A stretch of DNA of 64,000 nt, taken from assembly GCF_001542405.1 (NCBI RefSeq), contig NZ_LNCD01000083.1:108897-172896 (forward strand). The letters are read 5' to 3'. The notes under the pieces are model-generated. The model was given only the letters and a program-made list of their open reading frames with translations, did no database searches and was not told the origin of the DNA. The translations under genes and the position numbers were made by a program. This document shows positions 7,128-17,008 of this stretch, piece after piece (position 1 is the first letter of the stretch; the number at the start of each line of letters is the position of its first letter). The DNA is from Rhizobium altiplani (GTDB lineage Bacteria > Pseudomonadota > Alphaproteobacteria > Rhizobiales > Rhizobiaceae).

Positions 7128-10100
7128 TCAATTCTCCCCGGATGCAAGCTTGAATGTGTCTGAAAGGTCGAAGCGCGCGGAATTGCTGCGCGGCGTCCAG
7201 AGATGGCGATCGATGGCCTCGAGCAGCCGCTCCTTGATATCCTCGAAGGCGGCTGGGTTCTTCTCGATCATGAACTCGCGCACCTTCGGATCAACCACGA
7301 AGGCCTGGTAGACGGCTTCGAAATGATGATTGCCCACAGCGCCCGTCGTTGCCGCAAAGGCAAAGAGGTAGTCGACGGTCGCGGCGATCTCGAAAGCGCC
7401 CTTGTAGCCATGGCGCATGACGCCGACGATCCACTTCGGATTGACGACACGGCCGCGCACGACACGCCCGATCTCCTCTTCCAAAGACCGGATCACCGGC
7501 TTCTCGGGCCTGGAGTGATCGTTATGGTAGATCGCTGGCCGATCACCCGCGAGCATTTCGGCCGCAGCCGCCATACCGCCCTCGAACTGGTAATAATCGT
7601 CGCTATCAAGAAGGTCGTGCTCGCGATTGTCCTGGTTCTGCACGACCGCCTGGATCGAGCGCAGGCGCTCTTCGAAGACGCCACGCTCTGCCCGGCCCTC
7701 TTCGCCGGCGCCATAAGCGTAGCTTCCCCACACGAGATAGGCTTCAGCGAGATCGGCCCGGCTTTCCCATCCCTTCTCGTCGATCAATGCCTGCAAGCCG
7801 GCACCGTAGGCGCCTGGCTTCGAGCCGAAAACGCGATAGCCGGCCCGACGGCTTGCTTGGGCCGGGTCCAGTCCGGCCGCTTCAAGCCGTGCAGCCTCGC
7901 CGCGCATGCGCTGCGCAATCGGGTTGTCGGTAGCATCTTCTTCCAGCGCCCCGACGGCACGGATTGCCTTGTCGAACAGTGCAATCTGTTCCGGAAAGGC
8001 ATCCCGGAAGAAGCCTGAGATACGCAGCGTCACATCGACACGCGGATGCCGTAGCAATGCGGGCGGGATGATTTCATAGCCGGTGACGCGCCGCGAGGTC
8101 ATGTCCCACACCGGCTTCACGCCGATTAAGGCCAGAGCCTGGGCGATGTCATCGCCGCCCGTGCGCATGTTCGAGGTGCCCCAGGCGGTCAGGCCGAAGG
8201 AGACCGGCCATTCGCCGTGATCCTGCACGTAACGGCGGATCACGAGTTCAGCGGACTTCTTCCCGAGCTCGTAGGCCGCCGGCGTCGGCACGGCACGGCT
8301 GTCGACCGAGTAGAAATTCCGCCCTGTCGGCAGCACATCGGGACGTCCTCGCGTGGGCGCACCTGACGGACCGGGCGGCACGAAGCGCCCATCGAGCCCG
8401 CGGAGTAGACCTTCGATCTCCGCCGTCCCACAGGCGAGAATGGCTGGCCTGAGCCGCATCTCGATCTCCGCGAGAACGGCGCGCGTCGCTGCCCAGTCCT
8501 CCGGGCAGGTGAACTCAGCTGCCACCAGCTTTGCGGCAAGAAGTTCGATCCGCTCGACTGTATCGCCGTTCGTTCGCCAGACAGCGTCCGTGATGCCCAC
8601 GAGAAAATCCGGATGCGGTCCAGCCCAGGCCTCGGCCATATCGCAATCGAGCGGGTCGAACGCCAAGTCGAGATCCGCGGCAATCGCACGCTGAAGGCTA
8701 CGGTCACCTCCCTGTCCGAGCCCGCGCGGAACCCGGGCCAGCGCGACCGTCAGATCCGTCAGCAACCGTCCCTGCGGCGAGACGCCGAAAACATGCAGGC
8801 CGTCGCGGATCTGCATCTCCTTGAGATCGCAGAGATAGGCGTCGAGCTTCTTCAAAGCCTCCGTCTCGCTCTCACCCTTGTCAATGCCGGCATCGCGATC
8901 GAGGCCGATGTCGGCCACGAGATCGAGGATCTGCTTGCTGAGAAGCCGGATGCGGCGCGGATCACCGCCCGACGCCTCGTAGTATTCGTCGACCAGCGCT
9001 TCCAGATCCTTGAGCGGCCCGTAGCTCTCGGCACGCGTCAGCGGCGGCGTCAGATGATCGATGATCACGGCGCCGGCGCGACGCTTGGCTTGCGTCCCCT
9101 CGCCGGGATCGTTGACGATGAAGGGATAAAGATGCGGCATGGGGCCGAGGACAGCTTCGGGGTAGCATTCCACTGACAAAGCCAGCGCCTTGCCCGGCAG
9201 CCATTCCAGATTGCCGTGCTTGCCCATGTGAATAACGGCGTGGGCACCGAATTCGTGGCGAAGGAAAGCGTAAAAGGCAAGATAGCCATGCGGTGGCACG
9301 AGATCCGGGGAATGGTAGCTTTCCTTTGGATCGACGTTGTAGCCGCGCGCCGGCTGGATGCCGACCAGCAGCTCACCAAGACGCATGAACGGCAGCGCAA
9401 AAGCGCCCTCCACGACATAGGGATCGGCCTCGGGTGCGCCCCAACGCCCACAGATTTCATCCTGAATCTTTTTGGGAAGACTTCCGAAGAAAGCCTTGTA
9501 TCGACTCACTGAAAGCGATTCGCGAACAAGCTTCCCATCCTGTCCTGAACTTGTCGGCCCTTCCATCAGGCGTCGTATCAGCGCATCGCCATCATCGGGA
9601 ATATCCGCGACTGGATAGCCGGCGCCACCCATTGCCTTCAGCACCTCGACGGTGCCGGCGGGCGTGTCCAACCCGACGCCGTTACCGAGTCTGCCATCGC
9701 GGTTCGGATAGTTCGCCATGACAAGAGCGATGTGTCTCTTGCCGACGGGTGTCGTCCGCAGATTGGCCCAGTTGGCTGCAAGCCGCGCTGTATAGCGCAT
9801 CCGCTCGATATCCGGCTCGCTGCTGACAATATTGGCCTCGACGCGCGCGTCGTAGCGCGATGCCGACTTGAACGAAACCGCTCGGGCAAGCACCCGTCCG
9901 TCAACCTCCGGCAGCGCAACATTCATTCCAAGGTCGCGTGCGGAGAGCCCCTGCGAGGACGCGGCCCAAGCTTGGCGCGACGACGCCGAAAAGATCGCCT
10001 GAAGCACCACCGCGTCGTTCGCCTCGAGCACGGTCTGCTCGCGATCCGCACCAGGCGCAGACACGGCAAAGCCTGTCGTATTGATCACCACCTCGGGCTT

Positions 10101-10895
10101 GATGGCGTTAAAAACACTTTCGAGAATGCCCTTCGAGACAGGATCCTTGAGGCTGTAAGCAAACACCGGCAGCGGCCGGATGCCTTCAGCCAGCAGCGTA
10201 TCGATCAAGGCTTCGACAGGCTTGGTCTCTCCGCTTTGCACGAGCGCGCGATAGAAGCTGACCGCGACCACAGGCGTTTGTGACACTCCCTGTACGAAGC
10301 GCACCCGTTCGTCGCACGCCGACCTCCACTCTTCGACGCCGACGACGCCCTTGCCCGGCCACCAGATCCCAGCCTTCATCAGCGGCGATGCCGCCTCCGG
10401 CTTTTCAGTTCCCGAGAGCATCGCACCGGCATAGTCCAGAAACGCCCGCGAATTGGCATCGCCGCCTTCGATGAGATAGGCCCAAAGGGCGTTCAGGTCT
10501 TCAAGCGGTACATTCGAAAATGGTGTCAACCCCGCATCGGACTTCGAATCTCCGGGCAGCACGGCGATGAACGCGCCAGATCGAGCTGCCGCCGTATGGA
10601 GGGCCTCCAGCGCATAGTGGAAGTAGCTGGCGCCACCCAGCGCCCTCACGACGATCAGCTTGGAGTGGCGGGCCGTCCGCTCGATATAGGCATCGACCGA
10701 CATTGGATGCTTCAGGCTCATCAGGCTTGCCAGCCGCAGCGAGAAGCCGGCCGACGGTTCGTCATAAGCGGCGGCTATCGCGGCAAGCTCGGTATCGGCA
10801 GCCGACAGGAACAGGACATCGCCGGGCGATTGACCGAGATCGATCGCCTCCTCGGCGTCACTGATTGTTCCCTGCTGTGCCAGAAGCAGATGCAT
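7128..10895 (-). CDS. cobN: CobN, cobaltochelatase large subunit
   Basis: A 1255-residue subunit of the aerobic CobNST cobaltochelatase, which inserts Co2+ into hydrogenobyrinic acid a,c-diamide at the cost of ATP. Family segments visible are the N-terminal MHLLLAQQGTISDAEEA, FHMGKHGNLEWLPGK-like text (VIHMGKHGNLEWLPGKALAL), WGTSNMRTGGDDIAQAL and the C-terminal NPKWIVGVMRHGYKGAFE. The length matches known CobN. The start at 10895 follows the conserved MHLLLAQ; an extra 71 upstream codons lie over cobW in another frame and are not used. CobS and CobT are not in this window. Confidence 0.97.
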   Translation of the reverse strand: MHLLLAQQGTISDAEEAIDLGQSPGDVLFLSAADTELAAIAAAYDEPSAGFSLRLASLMSLKHPMSVDAYIERTARHSKLIVVRALGGASYFHYALEALHTAAARSGAFIAVLPGDSKSDAGLTPFSNVPLEDLNALWAYLIEGGDANSRAFLDYAGAMLSGTEKPEAASPLMKAGIWWPGKGVVGVEEWRSACDERVRFVQGVSQTPVVAVSFYRALVQSGETKPVEALIDTLLAEGIRPLPVFAYSLKDPVSKGILESVFNAIKPEVVINTTGFAVSAPGADREQTVLEANDAVVLQAIFSASSRQAWAASSQGLSARDLGMNVALPEVDGRVLARAVSFKSASRYDARVEANIVSSEPDIERMRYTARLAANWANLRTTPVGKRHIALVMANYPNRDGRLGNGVGLDTPAGTVEVLKAMGGAGYPVADIPDDGDALIRRLMEGPTSSGQDGKLVRESLSVSRYKAFFGSLPKKIQDEICGRWGAPEADPYVVEGAFALPFMRLGELLVGIQPARGYNVDPKESYHSPDLVPPHGYLAFYAFLRHEFGAHAVIHMGKHGNLEWLPGKALALSVECYPEAVLGPMPHLYPFIVNDPGEGTQAKRRAGAVIIDHLTPPLTRAESYGPLKDLEALVDEYYEASGGDPRRIRLLSKQILDLVADIGLDRDAGIDKGESETEALKKLDAYLCDLKEMQIRDGLHVFGVSPQGRLLTDLTVALARVPRGLGQGGDRSLQRAIAADLDLAFDPLDCDMAEAWAGPHPDFLVGITDAVWRTNGDTVERIELLAAKLVAAEFTCPEDWAATRAVLAEIEMRLRPAILACGTAEIEGLLRGLDGRFVPPGPSGAPTRGRPDVLPTGRNFYSVDSRAVPTPAAYELGKKSAELVIRRYVQDHGEWPVSFGLTAWGTSNMRTGGDDIAQALALIGVKPVWDMTSRRVTGYEIIPPALLRHPRVDVTLRISGFFRDAFPEQIALFDKAIRAVGALEEDATDNPIAQRMRGEAARLEAAGLDPAQASRRAGYRVFGSKPGAYGAGLQALIDEKGWESRADLAEAYLVWGSYAYGAGEEGRAERGVFEERLRSIQAVVQNQDNREHDLLDSDDYYQFEGGMAAAAEMLAGDRPAIYHNDHSRPEKPVIRSLEEEIGRVVRGRVVNPKWIVGVMRHGYKGAFEIAATVDYLFAFAATTGAVGNHHFEAVYQAFVVDPKVREFMIEKNPAAFEDIKERLLEAIDRHLWTPRSNSARFDLSDTFKLASGEN

Positions 10896-10905
10896 CGGTC
10901 TTGCC

Positions 10906-11955
10906 TTATGCCAGCGCTTCGATCGCCTTGCGCACCGCCGCTTCGTCCATCTCGTGCAAGCCGATGACGACAAGACGGGTGCCGCGTGCTTCGCCCGGCG
11001 CCCAGGCGCGATCGAAATAGTGGTCGATCCGGCTGCCGACCGCCTGCAACTGCAGGCGCATCGGCTTGCCGGGAACATCGACGAAGCCCTTGAGCCGCAG
11101 CACGTCATGTTCGCCGATGATGCCCCTCAGCGCATCCACGAAGGCTGCCGGATCGGCAACAGGACCAAGCTCGACCACGAAGCTGTCGAACTCGTCATGA
11201 TCGTGCGGCACGCCGTCCTCGTGTTCGAGTTCATGGTGGGACTTGCGATTGACCACATCGTCTTCCGTACCGACGCCGAGCCCGAGCAGCACGCTTGCCG
11301 GAACCTCGCCATTGCGCGCCTCGATCATGACAGGCTTGCGAGCGATACGGGAAGCAACCTCATCGCGCACGCGACCAAGGCCGGCGGTGTCGAGAAGGTC
11401 GGTCTTGTTGAGTACGATCAGATCGGCGCAGGTCAGCTGGTCCTCGAAAAGCTCCTCGATCGGGCTCTCATGGTCGAGCGACTCGTCTTCGACCCGACGA
11501 GCCTCGACGGCATCGTGATCGTCCGCGAAGCGGCCTGCGGCAACGGCGGCGCTGTCGACAACGGTAACGACGCCATCGACGGTGACCTGCGTGCGGATAT
11601 CAGGCCAGTTGAACGCCGCAACGAGCGGCTGCGGCAGCGCGAGACCGGATGTTTCAATAACGATATGGTCGGGGCGCTGTTCGCGCTCCAGAAGCTTGGT
11701 CATCGTCGGAATGAAGTCGTCGGCAACCGTGCAGCAGATGCAGCCATTGGTGAGCTCGATGATGTCATCCTCGGTGCAGTTCTCTGCGCCGCAGCCCTTG
11801 AGCACGTCGCCGTCGACGCCGAGATCGCCGAATTCGTTGATGATAAGCGCGATCTTCTTACCGTTGGCATTGGAGAGCAGATTGCGGATCATCGTCGTCT
11901 TGCCGGCGCCGAGGAAACCCGTGATCACGGTCGCCGGAATTTTCTGCTGGTTCAT
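10906..11955 (-). CDS. cobW: CobW, GTPase/metallochaperone of the COG0523 family
   Basis: A 349-residue G3E-family GTPase thought to supply cobalt to the chelatase. It has the P-loop GFLGAGKTT, the metal-binding CxCC motif in NGCICCTVADDF and a guanine-specificity NKTD (IVLNKTDLL). A charged His/Asp/Glu stretch near the middle (HHELEHEDG and PHDHDEFDS) is typical of metal-handling members. The C-terminal domain is the usual CobW_C. I prefer the ATG at 11955, with AAGGG nine bases upstream, over the TTG at 11964 that overlaps the cobP stop. It lies between cobP and cobN with only short gaps. Confidence 0.95.
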   Translation of the reverse strand: MNQQKIPATVITGFLGAGKTTMIRNLLSNANGKKIALIINEFGDLGVDGDVLKGCGAENCTEDDIIELTNGCICCTVADDFIPTMTKLLEREQRPDHIVIETSGLALPQPLVAAFNWPDIRTQVTVDGVVTVVDSAAVAAGRFADDHDAVEARRVEDESLDHESPIEELFEDQLTCADLIVLNKTDLLDTAGLGRVRDEVASRIARKPVMIEARNGEVPASVLLGLGVGTEDDVVNRKSHHELEHEDGVPHDHDEFDSFVVELGPVADPAAFVDALRGIIGEHDVLRLKGFVDVPGKPMRLQLQAVGSRIDHYFDRAWAPGEARGTRLVVIGLHEMDEAAVRKAIEALA

Positions 11956-11960
11956 GAAAT

Positions 11961-12485
11961 TCAACCCTTCATCTTCAACGGCAGTCCAGCCGCGATAAAA
12001 TACACATCCACGGCCTCGGCCGCGATCATTTGATGCAGACGGCCGGCATGGTCCCGAAACTCCCGCGCCATGCGGTTTTCCGGCACGATACCGAGACCGA
12101 CCTCATTGGAAACGATGACGAGACGGGCTTGTGCCGTCGGCAGATACGCCACAAGCGAGGCAAATTCCGCCCCTATGTCGCGGTCTTCCATCATCAGATT
12201 GGTGATCCAAAGCGTCAGGCAATCCACCAAAACTGCCCGCTTCTCGCCATCGATCGCCCGCAGGCAGCCGACAAGATCCAGCGGCTCTTCATGGGTATGC
12301 CAGAGATCGCCGCGATCGGCTTTGTGCTTGTCGATCCGGGCGCGCATCTCGTCGTCCCAAGCCCGACCCGTCGCCACGTAATGGTGCTCCAGGCCGCTCG
12401 AGACGACCAGTTGCTCGGCAAAACGCGATTTGCCCGAGCGCGCGCCGCCCAGGATGAAAGTCGCGCCTGATGATATCGGGCTCAT
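11961..12485 (-). CDS. cobP: CobP, adenosylcobinamide kinase / guanylyltransferase
   Basis: A 174-residue bifunctional enzyme (CobP/CobU) that phosphorylates adenosylcobinamide and transfers GMP to it in nucleotide-loop assembly. The P-loop is FILGGARSGKSRFAE; LVDCLTLWITNLM and VIVSNEVGLGIVPE are standard family segments. The ATG at 12485 gives the normal N-terminus. No clear ribosome site precedes it. Instead the start overlaps the stop of a 29-codon leader ORF (ATGA at 12482-12485), so translation probably depends on that ORF. It is the first enzyme gene behind the cobalamin riboswitch. Confidence 0.95.
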   Translation of the reverse strand: MSPISSGATFILGGARSGKSRFAEQLVVSSGLEHHYVATGRAWDDEMRARIDKHKADRGDLWHTHEEPLDLVGCLRAIDGEKRAVLVDCLTLWITNLMMEDRDIGAEFASLVAYLPTAQARLVIVSNEVGLGIVPENRMAREFRDHAGRLHQMIAAEAVDVYFIAAGLPLKMKG

Positions 12486-12571
12486 GGAAAACGCTGACCG
12501 ATCTTCGGAAGCCTTCCGCGAGAGACCGGAACGACTGCGGAGCGCAGCCGGCAAATCTGTCTTTCAGCCAT
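12482..12571 (-). CDS. 29-residue leader ORF between riboswitch and cobP
   Basis: A small ORF starting at ATG 12571 (MAERQICRL...) with a strong GGAGG at 12577-12581 and a 5-base spacer. It ends in an ATGA overlap with the cobP start, while cobP itself lacks a visible ribosome site. The product is basic and matches no family I know. The ribosome site lies about 50 bases downstream of the B12 box, so the riboswitch could act by hiding this site and thereby silence cobP through coupling. This is the first real start codon after the riboswitch. Confidence 0.6.
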   Translation of the reverse strand: MAERQICRLRSAVVPVSRGRLPKIGQRFP

Positions 12572-12619
12572 GACAACCTCCGTGCTGGCAGCGGGCATCA
12601 CCCAGGAATGGGCTTTTCG

Positions 12620-12880
12620 CCCGGCACAGTTGGCAGGTCTCCTGGCTCGCGGGTCTTGGCCGCGATCGGGGCAAACCGGAAACCGGTCGCCCCAGATCGT
12701 GCCAGCGGATCTTCCTCGCCTTCCCGGCTGCATTTCATGAAAAGGCGGACGATTCGTAGACGTAAGAGGCGTCCTGCCCCGGTTGATCATGATGCACTGC
12801 CAGTGACTTTTCCGTCGCCACTTTCGCACAGCCCGCCTGCACCCTTGCAGGCTGTCAGCCACGCGAAACCAACGCCGGAC
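12620..12880 (-). ncRNA. Cobalamin (AdoCbl) riboswitch
   Basis: On the minus strand the B12 box AGCCAGGAGACCTGCC is complete at about 12631-12647. Upstream of it are further family elements: GGGAAGGCGAGG, a TCACTGGCAG segment standing for the usual GCCACTG, and the stem-loop GCCTGCAAGGGTGCAGGC near 12830-12850. The outer boundaries are approximate. It precedes the leader ORF and the cobP-cobW-cobN-cobO-eamA run in the correct orientation, so high adenosylcobalamin should lower their expression. No obvious terminator with a U-tract follows, which suggests control of translation rather than termination. Confidence 0.88.
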
Positions 12881-13258
12881 GGAAAACCCTGACCGCTCTA
12901 CAGTCGCGGGGTCGACTATGATGACGGTGCCCGAATTGGGTCCACCGCTTCACATTCCCTTTTCATCCGCACCGATTCAACCGGTCCGGAACCATCCGTT
13001 ATGGCGTCATCGTTAGGCAAGGCCACTCCTGAAGTCAATCAAAAGCCGTCGCTCCTAAGATTGCCGTCATCGCCGCGAAACGCTGTCAAGTCGACCTACT
13101 CTACAAGATTTATCGTCTTTTATCAGTGGCTTACGTCATAAATAATTATTGTCCGCGCCGGTCTTTTGCCGCAATTGCATCGCAAGCGGGTCGCGCCACT
13201 GATTTGCCCCTCCCTTCCTCGCACTTGAACGCGCCTGCGCCCGCCTAGTTTTCCTGCC
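12881..13258. other. Non-coding region between riboswitch and ClC channel gene
   Basis: A stretch of 378 bases without a supported gene. It must hold the promoter of the riboswitch-cob transcript (minus strand) and that of the channel gene (plus strand). It is relatively AT-rich near 13080-13150. I see no convincing palindrome or small ORF. Confidence 0.6.
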
Positions 13259-15049
13259 ATGCTCCTCAAAATCGATATTCGCCGCTTCGGTCCGTTTCAT
13301 ACCCTTCTCGATATCGGGCGGATGCGCGCCCTGCTGCGCCGCAGCGAGATGGGGATGGTCATCGCCGGCGCGATCGTCGGTGTCATATCGGGTTTGGCGG
13401 TGACCGGTATGGGTCTCATTTCCCGCGAAATGCACAGCCTGATCTTCGGAATCAGCGACGTCGAGAGACTGAGTTCGTCGCAGATCGACAACAAGCTGCT
13501 GTTGCTGACGGCGCCGGTCTGCGGCGGCATTCTCCTGGGTCTGTTGCTGTTCGTGCTTGCCAAGACCCGCAAGAAGCCGATGGTGGACCCGATCGAGGCG
13601 AACGCACTGCATGGCGGTCGGCTATCTCTCACCGATAGCATTCTGGTCGCAGTCCAAAATCTTATTTCTAATGGTTTCGGGGCCTCCGTCGGCCTGGAAG
13701 CCGGCTACACGCAACTGGCGGCCGGACTGGCCTCGAAGCTCGGGCTGAAGCTGCAGCTTCGCCGCTCGGACCTGCGCGTTCTCGTTGGGTGCGGCGCAGC
13801 GGGTGCGATTGCCGCTGCCTTCAATGCCCCGCTGACCGGCGCATTCTACGCCTTCGAGCTCATCATCGGCTCGTACACCATCGTCTCGCTAACGCCGGTT
13901 GTGGTTTCTGCGCTGGTTTCGACGCTGGTGGCTCGGCTGCTCGGTGGCAGCGATTTCCTGATCGACGTTGGCGAATTCGGTACGGTCATGCCGGCTGATT
14001 ACGTCCCGGCTCTCCTGCTCGGCGCATTCTGTGCGGGTGTCGGTATCATGATCATGCAGGGCGTTGCCTGGATCGAGGAATTGGCTCGCCGGAGTTCGAT
14101 CGCGACGCCGCTGCGCCCTGCCCTTGGCGGCATCGTCGTTGGCCTCCTCGCGCTGATCACACCGCAGGTGCTGTCGGCAGGACATGGCGCGCTCCACCTC
14201 AACCTCGGGCGCGACGTCGCGATTCCGGTGCTCGTGGGCCTGTTCCTCCTGAAAGCCTTCGCCTCCGCGATCTCGATCGGTTCGGGCTTCAGAGGCGGTC
14301 TGTTCTTCGCGTCGCTGTTCATGGGCGCGCTGGTAGGCAAGTTCTTCGCCTATTCCGCCCCCTACTTCGCTCACGCTACGCTGACACCGGTCATCTACGC
14401 GGTCGTCGGCATGAGTTCGCTTGCGGTCGCCGTCATCGGCGGGCCGCTGACGATGACGTTCCTTGCTCTCGAAATTACCGGCGACTTTCCGATCACGGCG
14501 CTTGTGCTGGCGTCGGTCATCACCTCCTCGCTCGTCGTCCGCAGCACCTTCGGCTACTCCTTCGCAACATGGCGCTTCCACCTGCGCGGCGAGAGCATTC
14601 GCAGCGCGCACGATGTCGGCTGGATCCGCAACCTAACGGTTGACCGGCTGATGCGCGCCGATGTGAAGACCGCCAATGCCGCTCTCTCGATCGATGAGTT
14701 CAAGGAACGCTTCCCCATCGGCTCGGCGCAGCGGGTCGTCCTGGTCGATGGTACCGGCAAGTACAGCGGCCTCGTGCTCGTTCCGGAGATTTACGCGAAC
14801 CTGACCGATACCGACGAAACCGGCAAGGATCTCAGCGAATTCATCCGCTACAAGAACGATTTCCTGCAGCCGCAGATGAACGCCAAGCAGGCAGCCGCCA
14901 TCTTCGACAAGACCGAAAGCGAAGCGCTCGCCGTCGTCAACAATCTGATTGAGCGCAAGGTTGTCGGCCAGTTGAGCGAGGCGCATACGCTGCGCCGTTA
15001 CAGCGAAGAACTCGATCGCCGCCGCCGCGAAATATCCGGCGAGATCTAG
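13259..15049 (+). CDS. ClC-family chloride channel or transporter with C-terminal regulatory region
   Basis: A 596-residue membrane protein. Residues about 30-430 form the ClC core with many membrane helices. The glutamate of the gating motif is present (GLEAG, Glu147), but flanking residues differ from the usual GxEGP. The central motif is GSGFRGGLFFASL, and GCGAAGAIAAAFNAPLTGAFYAFE is a classic ClC segment. The final 130 or so residues after LTVDRLMRADV form a CBS-like cytoplasmic domain. Whether it is a channel or an H+/Cl- exchanger cannot be decided. It ends convergent with cobQ, sharing CTAG at 15046-15049. Confidence 0.9.
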   Translation: MLLKIDIRRFGPFHTLLDIGRMRALLRRSEMGMVIAGAIVGVISGLAVTGMGLISREMHSLIFGISDVERLSSSQIDNKLLLLTAPVCGGILLGLLLFVLAKTRKKPMVDPIEANALHGGRLSLTDSILVAVQNLISNGFGASVGLEAGYTQLAAGLASKLGLKLQLRRSDLRVLVGCGAAGAIAAAFNAPLTGAFYAFELIIGSYTIVSLTPVVVSALVSTLVARLLGGSDFLIDVGEFGTVMPADYVPALLLGAFCAGVGIMIMQGVAWIEELARRSSIATPLRPALGGIVVGLLALITPQVLSAGHGALHLNLGRDVAIPVLVGLFLLKAFASAISIGSGFRGGLFFASLFMGALVGKFFAYSAPYFAHATLTPVIYAVVGMSSLAVAVIGGPLTMTFLALEITGDFPITALVLASVITSSLVVRSTFGYSFATWRFHLRGESIRSAHDVGWIRNLTVDRLMRADVKTANAALSIDEFKERFPIGSAQRVVLVDGTGKYSGLVLVPEIYANLTDTDETGKDLSEFIRYKNDFLQPQMNAKQAAAIFDKTESEALAVVNNLIERKVVGQLSEAHTLRRYSEELDRRRREISGEI

Positions 15050-16500
15050 CCGAGAAGTTCGTCCAGCCAGCGCCGGTCAAGACAGGCTTCCAGCTCGGCC
15101 GCAACGTCGTCCAGGGCTTTCTCGACGCCGGCACGATAGTCATTCGTGTCGCCCGAAAGGCCAAAGCTGCGCAGCAAGCGAGAACGGTAGATGTCGCTGG
15201 CGAACAGCCCATGCAGATAGGTTCCCGCAATTCGGCCGTCTGCCGATACCGCGCCATCCGGCCTGCCATCGACGATCGCGAACGGCCGGCCACAGTCTTC
15301 GCCGGAGGTGATACCGAGATGGATCTGGTAGCCGGAAAGCGGGGACCCGTCCTCCACTGCTGTCGCAACACTGTTGCGGACGGTCTTTTCAGGCGCCATC
15401 TCCGTCTCGACGTCAAGCAGCCCGAGGCCCGCCATATCCACCGCATGTCCCTCGATGCCCAGGGGATCATGGACCTTGCGCCCGAGCATCTGATAGCCGC
15501 CGCAAATCCCGATCACCCGACCACCCCGCTTCACATGGGCCAGTATGTCGGCATCCCAACCCTGCGCACGCATATCAGCCAGGTCTGATATCGTTGATTT
15601 CGAACCGGGCAAGATCACCAGCCGCGCGTCCGCAGGCAGCCGCTCGCCCGCGCGGACGAAAACCAAATCGACATCCGGCTCCGCCTTCAAGGGGTCGAGA
15701 TCGTCGAAATTTGCGATGCGGGTAAAGACCGGCACGGCGACCTTGAGTGCCCCCGTGCCGCCGCGTGCGAGGCGTTCCAACGCCACCGAGTCCTCGGCCG
15801 GCAGACGCGAAGCGTGCTTGAGCCACGGCACGACACCGAAGCATGGCCATCCGGTGAAGCGGCGCACCGCATCGATACCCGTATCAAAGAGCGAGACGTC
15901 GCCACGGAACTTGTTGATGAGGTAGCCGGATATCATTGCCCGGTCGCCCTCGGAGAGGATCGTATGCGTCCCAACCAGCGAGGCGATCACGCCCCCGCGG
16001 TCAATATCGCCGACAAGCACGACAGGCACACCGGCACGGGTGGCAAATCCCATATTGGCGATATCGCCGGCCCTGAGATTTATTTCGGCGGGCGAACCTG
16101 CGCCTTCCACGATCACAAGATCCGCTCCGGCCGAAACGGCCGAAAAGCTCTGCATCACGTAGTCGAGGAGCGCTGGCTTGAGTTTCTGATAGTCCCGTCC
16201 CTTGGCCTGCCCCCAGACCTTGCCCTGAACGATGATCTGGCTGCCGTATTCGGATTGCGGTTTGAGCAATACAGGATTCATGTGCACCGAGGACGGCACA
16301 CGCGCGGCAAGCGACTGCAGCCATTGCGCCCGGCCGATCTCGCCGCCGTCGTCGGCGACCGCGGCATTGTTCGACATGTTCTGCGGTTTGAAGGGACGGA
16401 CCGAAAGGCCACGATTGGCAGCAAGACGGCAAAGCCCCGCGACAAGAACGGTCTTGCCGACATCGGAGCCGGTCCCTTGCAGCATGATGGCCTTGGTCAT
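15046..16500 (-). CDS. cobQ: CobQ, cobyric acid synthase
   Basis: A 484-residue glutamine amidotransferase that amidates carboxylates b, d, e and g of adenosylcobyrinic acid a,c-diamide. The N-terminal P-loop is LQGTGSDVGKTVLVAGL, followed by VRPFKPQNMSNNAAV. The C-terminal glutaminase has the Cys motif GICGGYQMLGR and a histidine in YQIHLGIT. The ATG at 16500 is used because MTKAIMLQGTGSDVG is the normal start; the frame runs 29 codons further upstream without family support. It is monocistronic here, with no B12 box in its upstream region, unlike the cobP operon. Confidence 0.96.
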   Translation of the reverse strand: MTKAIMLQGTGSDVGKTVLVAGLCRLAANRGLSVRPFKPQNMSNNAAVADDGGEIGRAQWLQSLAARVPSSVHMNPVLLKPQSEYGSQIIVQGKVWGQAKGRDYQKLKPALLDYVMQSFSAVSAGADLVIVEGAGSPAEINLRAGDIANMGFATRAGVPVVLVGDIDRGGVIASLVGTHTILSEGDRAMISGYLINKFRGDVSLFDTGIDAVRRFTGWPCFGVVPWLKHASRLPAEDSVALERLARGGTGALKVAVPVFTRIANFDDLDPLKAEPDVDLVFVRAGERLPADARLVILPGSKSTISDLADMRAQGWDADILAHVKRGGRVIGICGGYQMLGRKVHDPLGIEGHAVDMAGLGLLDVETEMAPEKTVRNSVATAVEDGSPLSGYQIHLGITSGEDCGRPFAIVDGRPDGAVSADGRIAGTYLHGLFASDIYRSRLLRSFGLSGDTNDYRAGVEKALDDVAAELEACLDRRWLDELLG

Positions 16501-17008
16501 TGTCACGGAACTCCGGAGAACCCGACCCCGGCCTACAACGGCCTCTCTGCCGTGGTCAATCGCAAGCGCCGAAAATGCGAAGGCCACGTCACCCGCTTAG
16601 GGTAGCGCGGCCTGCCGAAATACGCTGGCGCATTCGCCCATACACGGCGAAGCTCACGTTCTCCGGGACGCATTACCTGATCCGGAGAAGCGGCGGTGTC
16701 CCCCGCCACGGAAGAACAGATAGCGCCACATTGTTACCGGACGGTTAGCAACTCCCTAAGCAAAGATGAATTTCGGCATTTTCCGGCTTTGGGACGCTCG
16801 TGGTAACCTTTTGGTGGGGCTGGCAATACGTTTTCAAATCAGACGCTTAGACTTCACGCCTCATGCACAGAAGAACGATTGATTTCCACAGCCGAACGCG
16901 TAGGCTGCCATTCCAAGGCATCAAGACGAGCGCCACAGCAATAGCCGGACAAACAGGATAAAGATCTCCGCAAGACGCGGAACGCCTAGTTGTGGCGGGG
17001 CAGCAAGA
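16501..17008. other. Intergenic region upstream of cobQ and the betaine-type binding protein
   Basis: About 500 bases with no supported gene. It contains two neighbouring inverted repeats: TTCTCCGG (16659-16666) with CCGGAGAA (16682-16689), and GGCGG (16692-16696) with CCGCC (16703-16707). They could be part of the cobQ leader or an operator. No B12 box is present. The rest is featureless. Confidence 0.5.

Noticed and set aside
16501..16620. A cobalamin riboswitch in front of cobQ.
   Set aside because: No sequence close to AGCCAGGAGACCTGCC was found on the minus strand upstream of the cobQ start.
16650..16710. ACCTGATCCGGAGAAG text resembling the 3' half of a TPP riboswitch.
   Set aside because: The matching 5' half (CTGAGA region) is missing and the neighbours are cobQ and a betaine-type binding protein. 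The simple hairpins explain the match.
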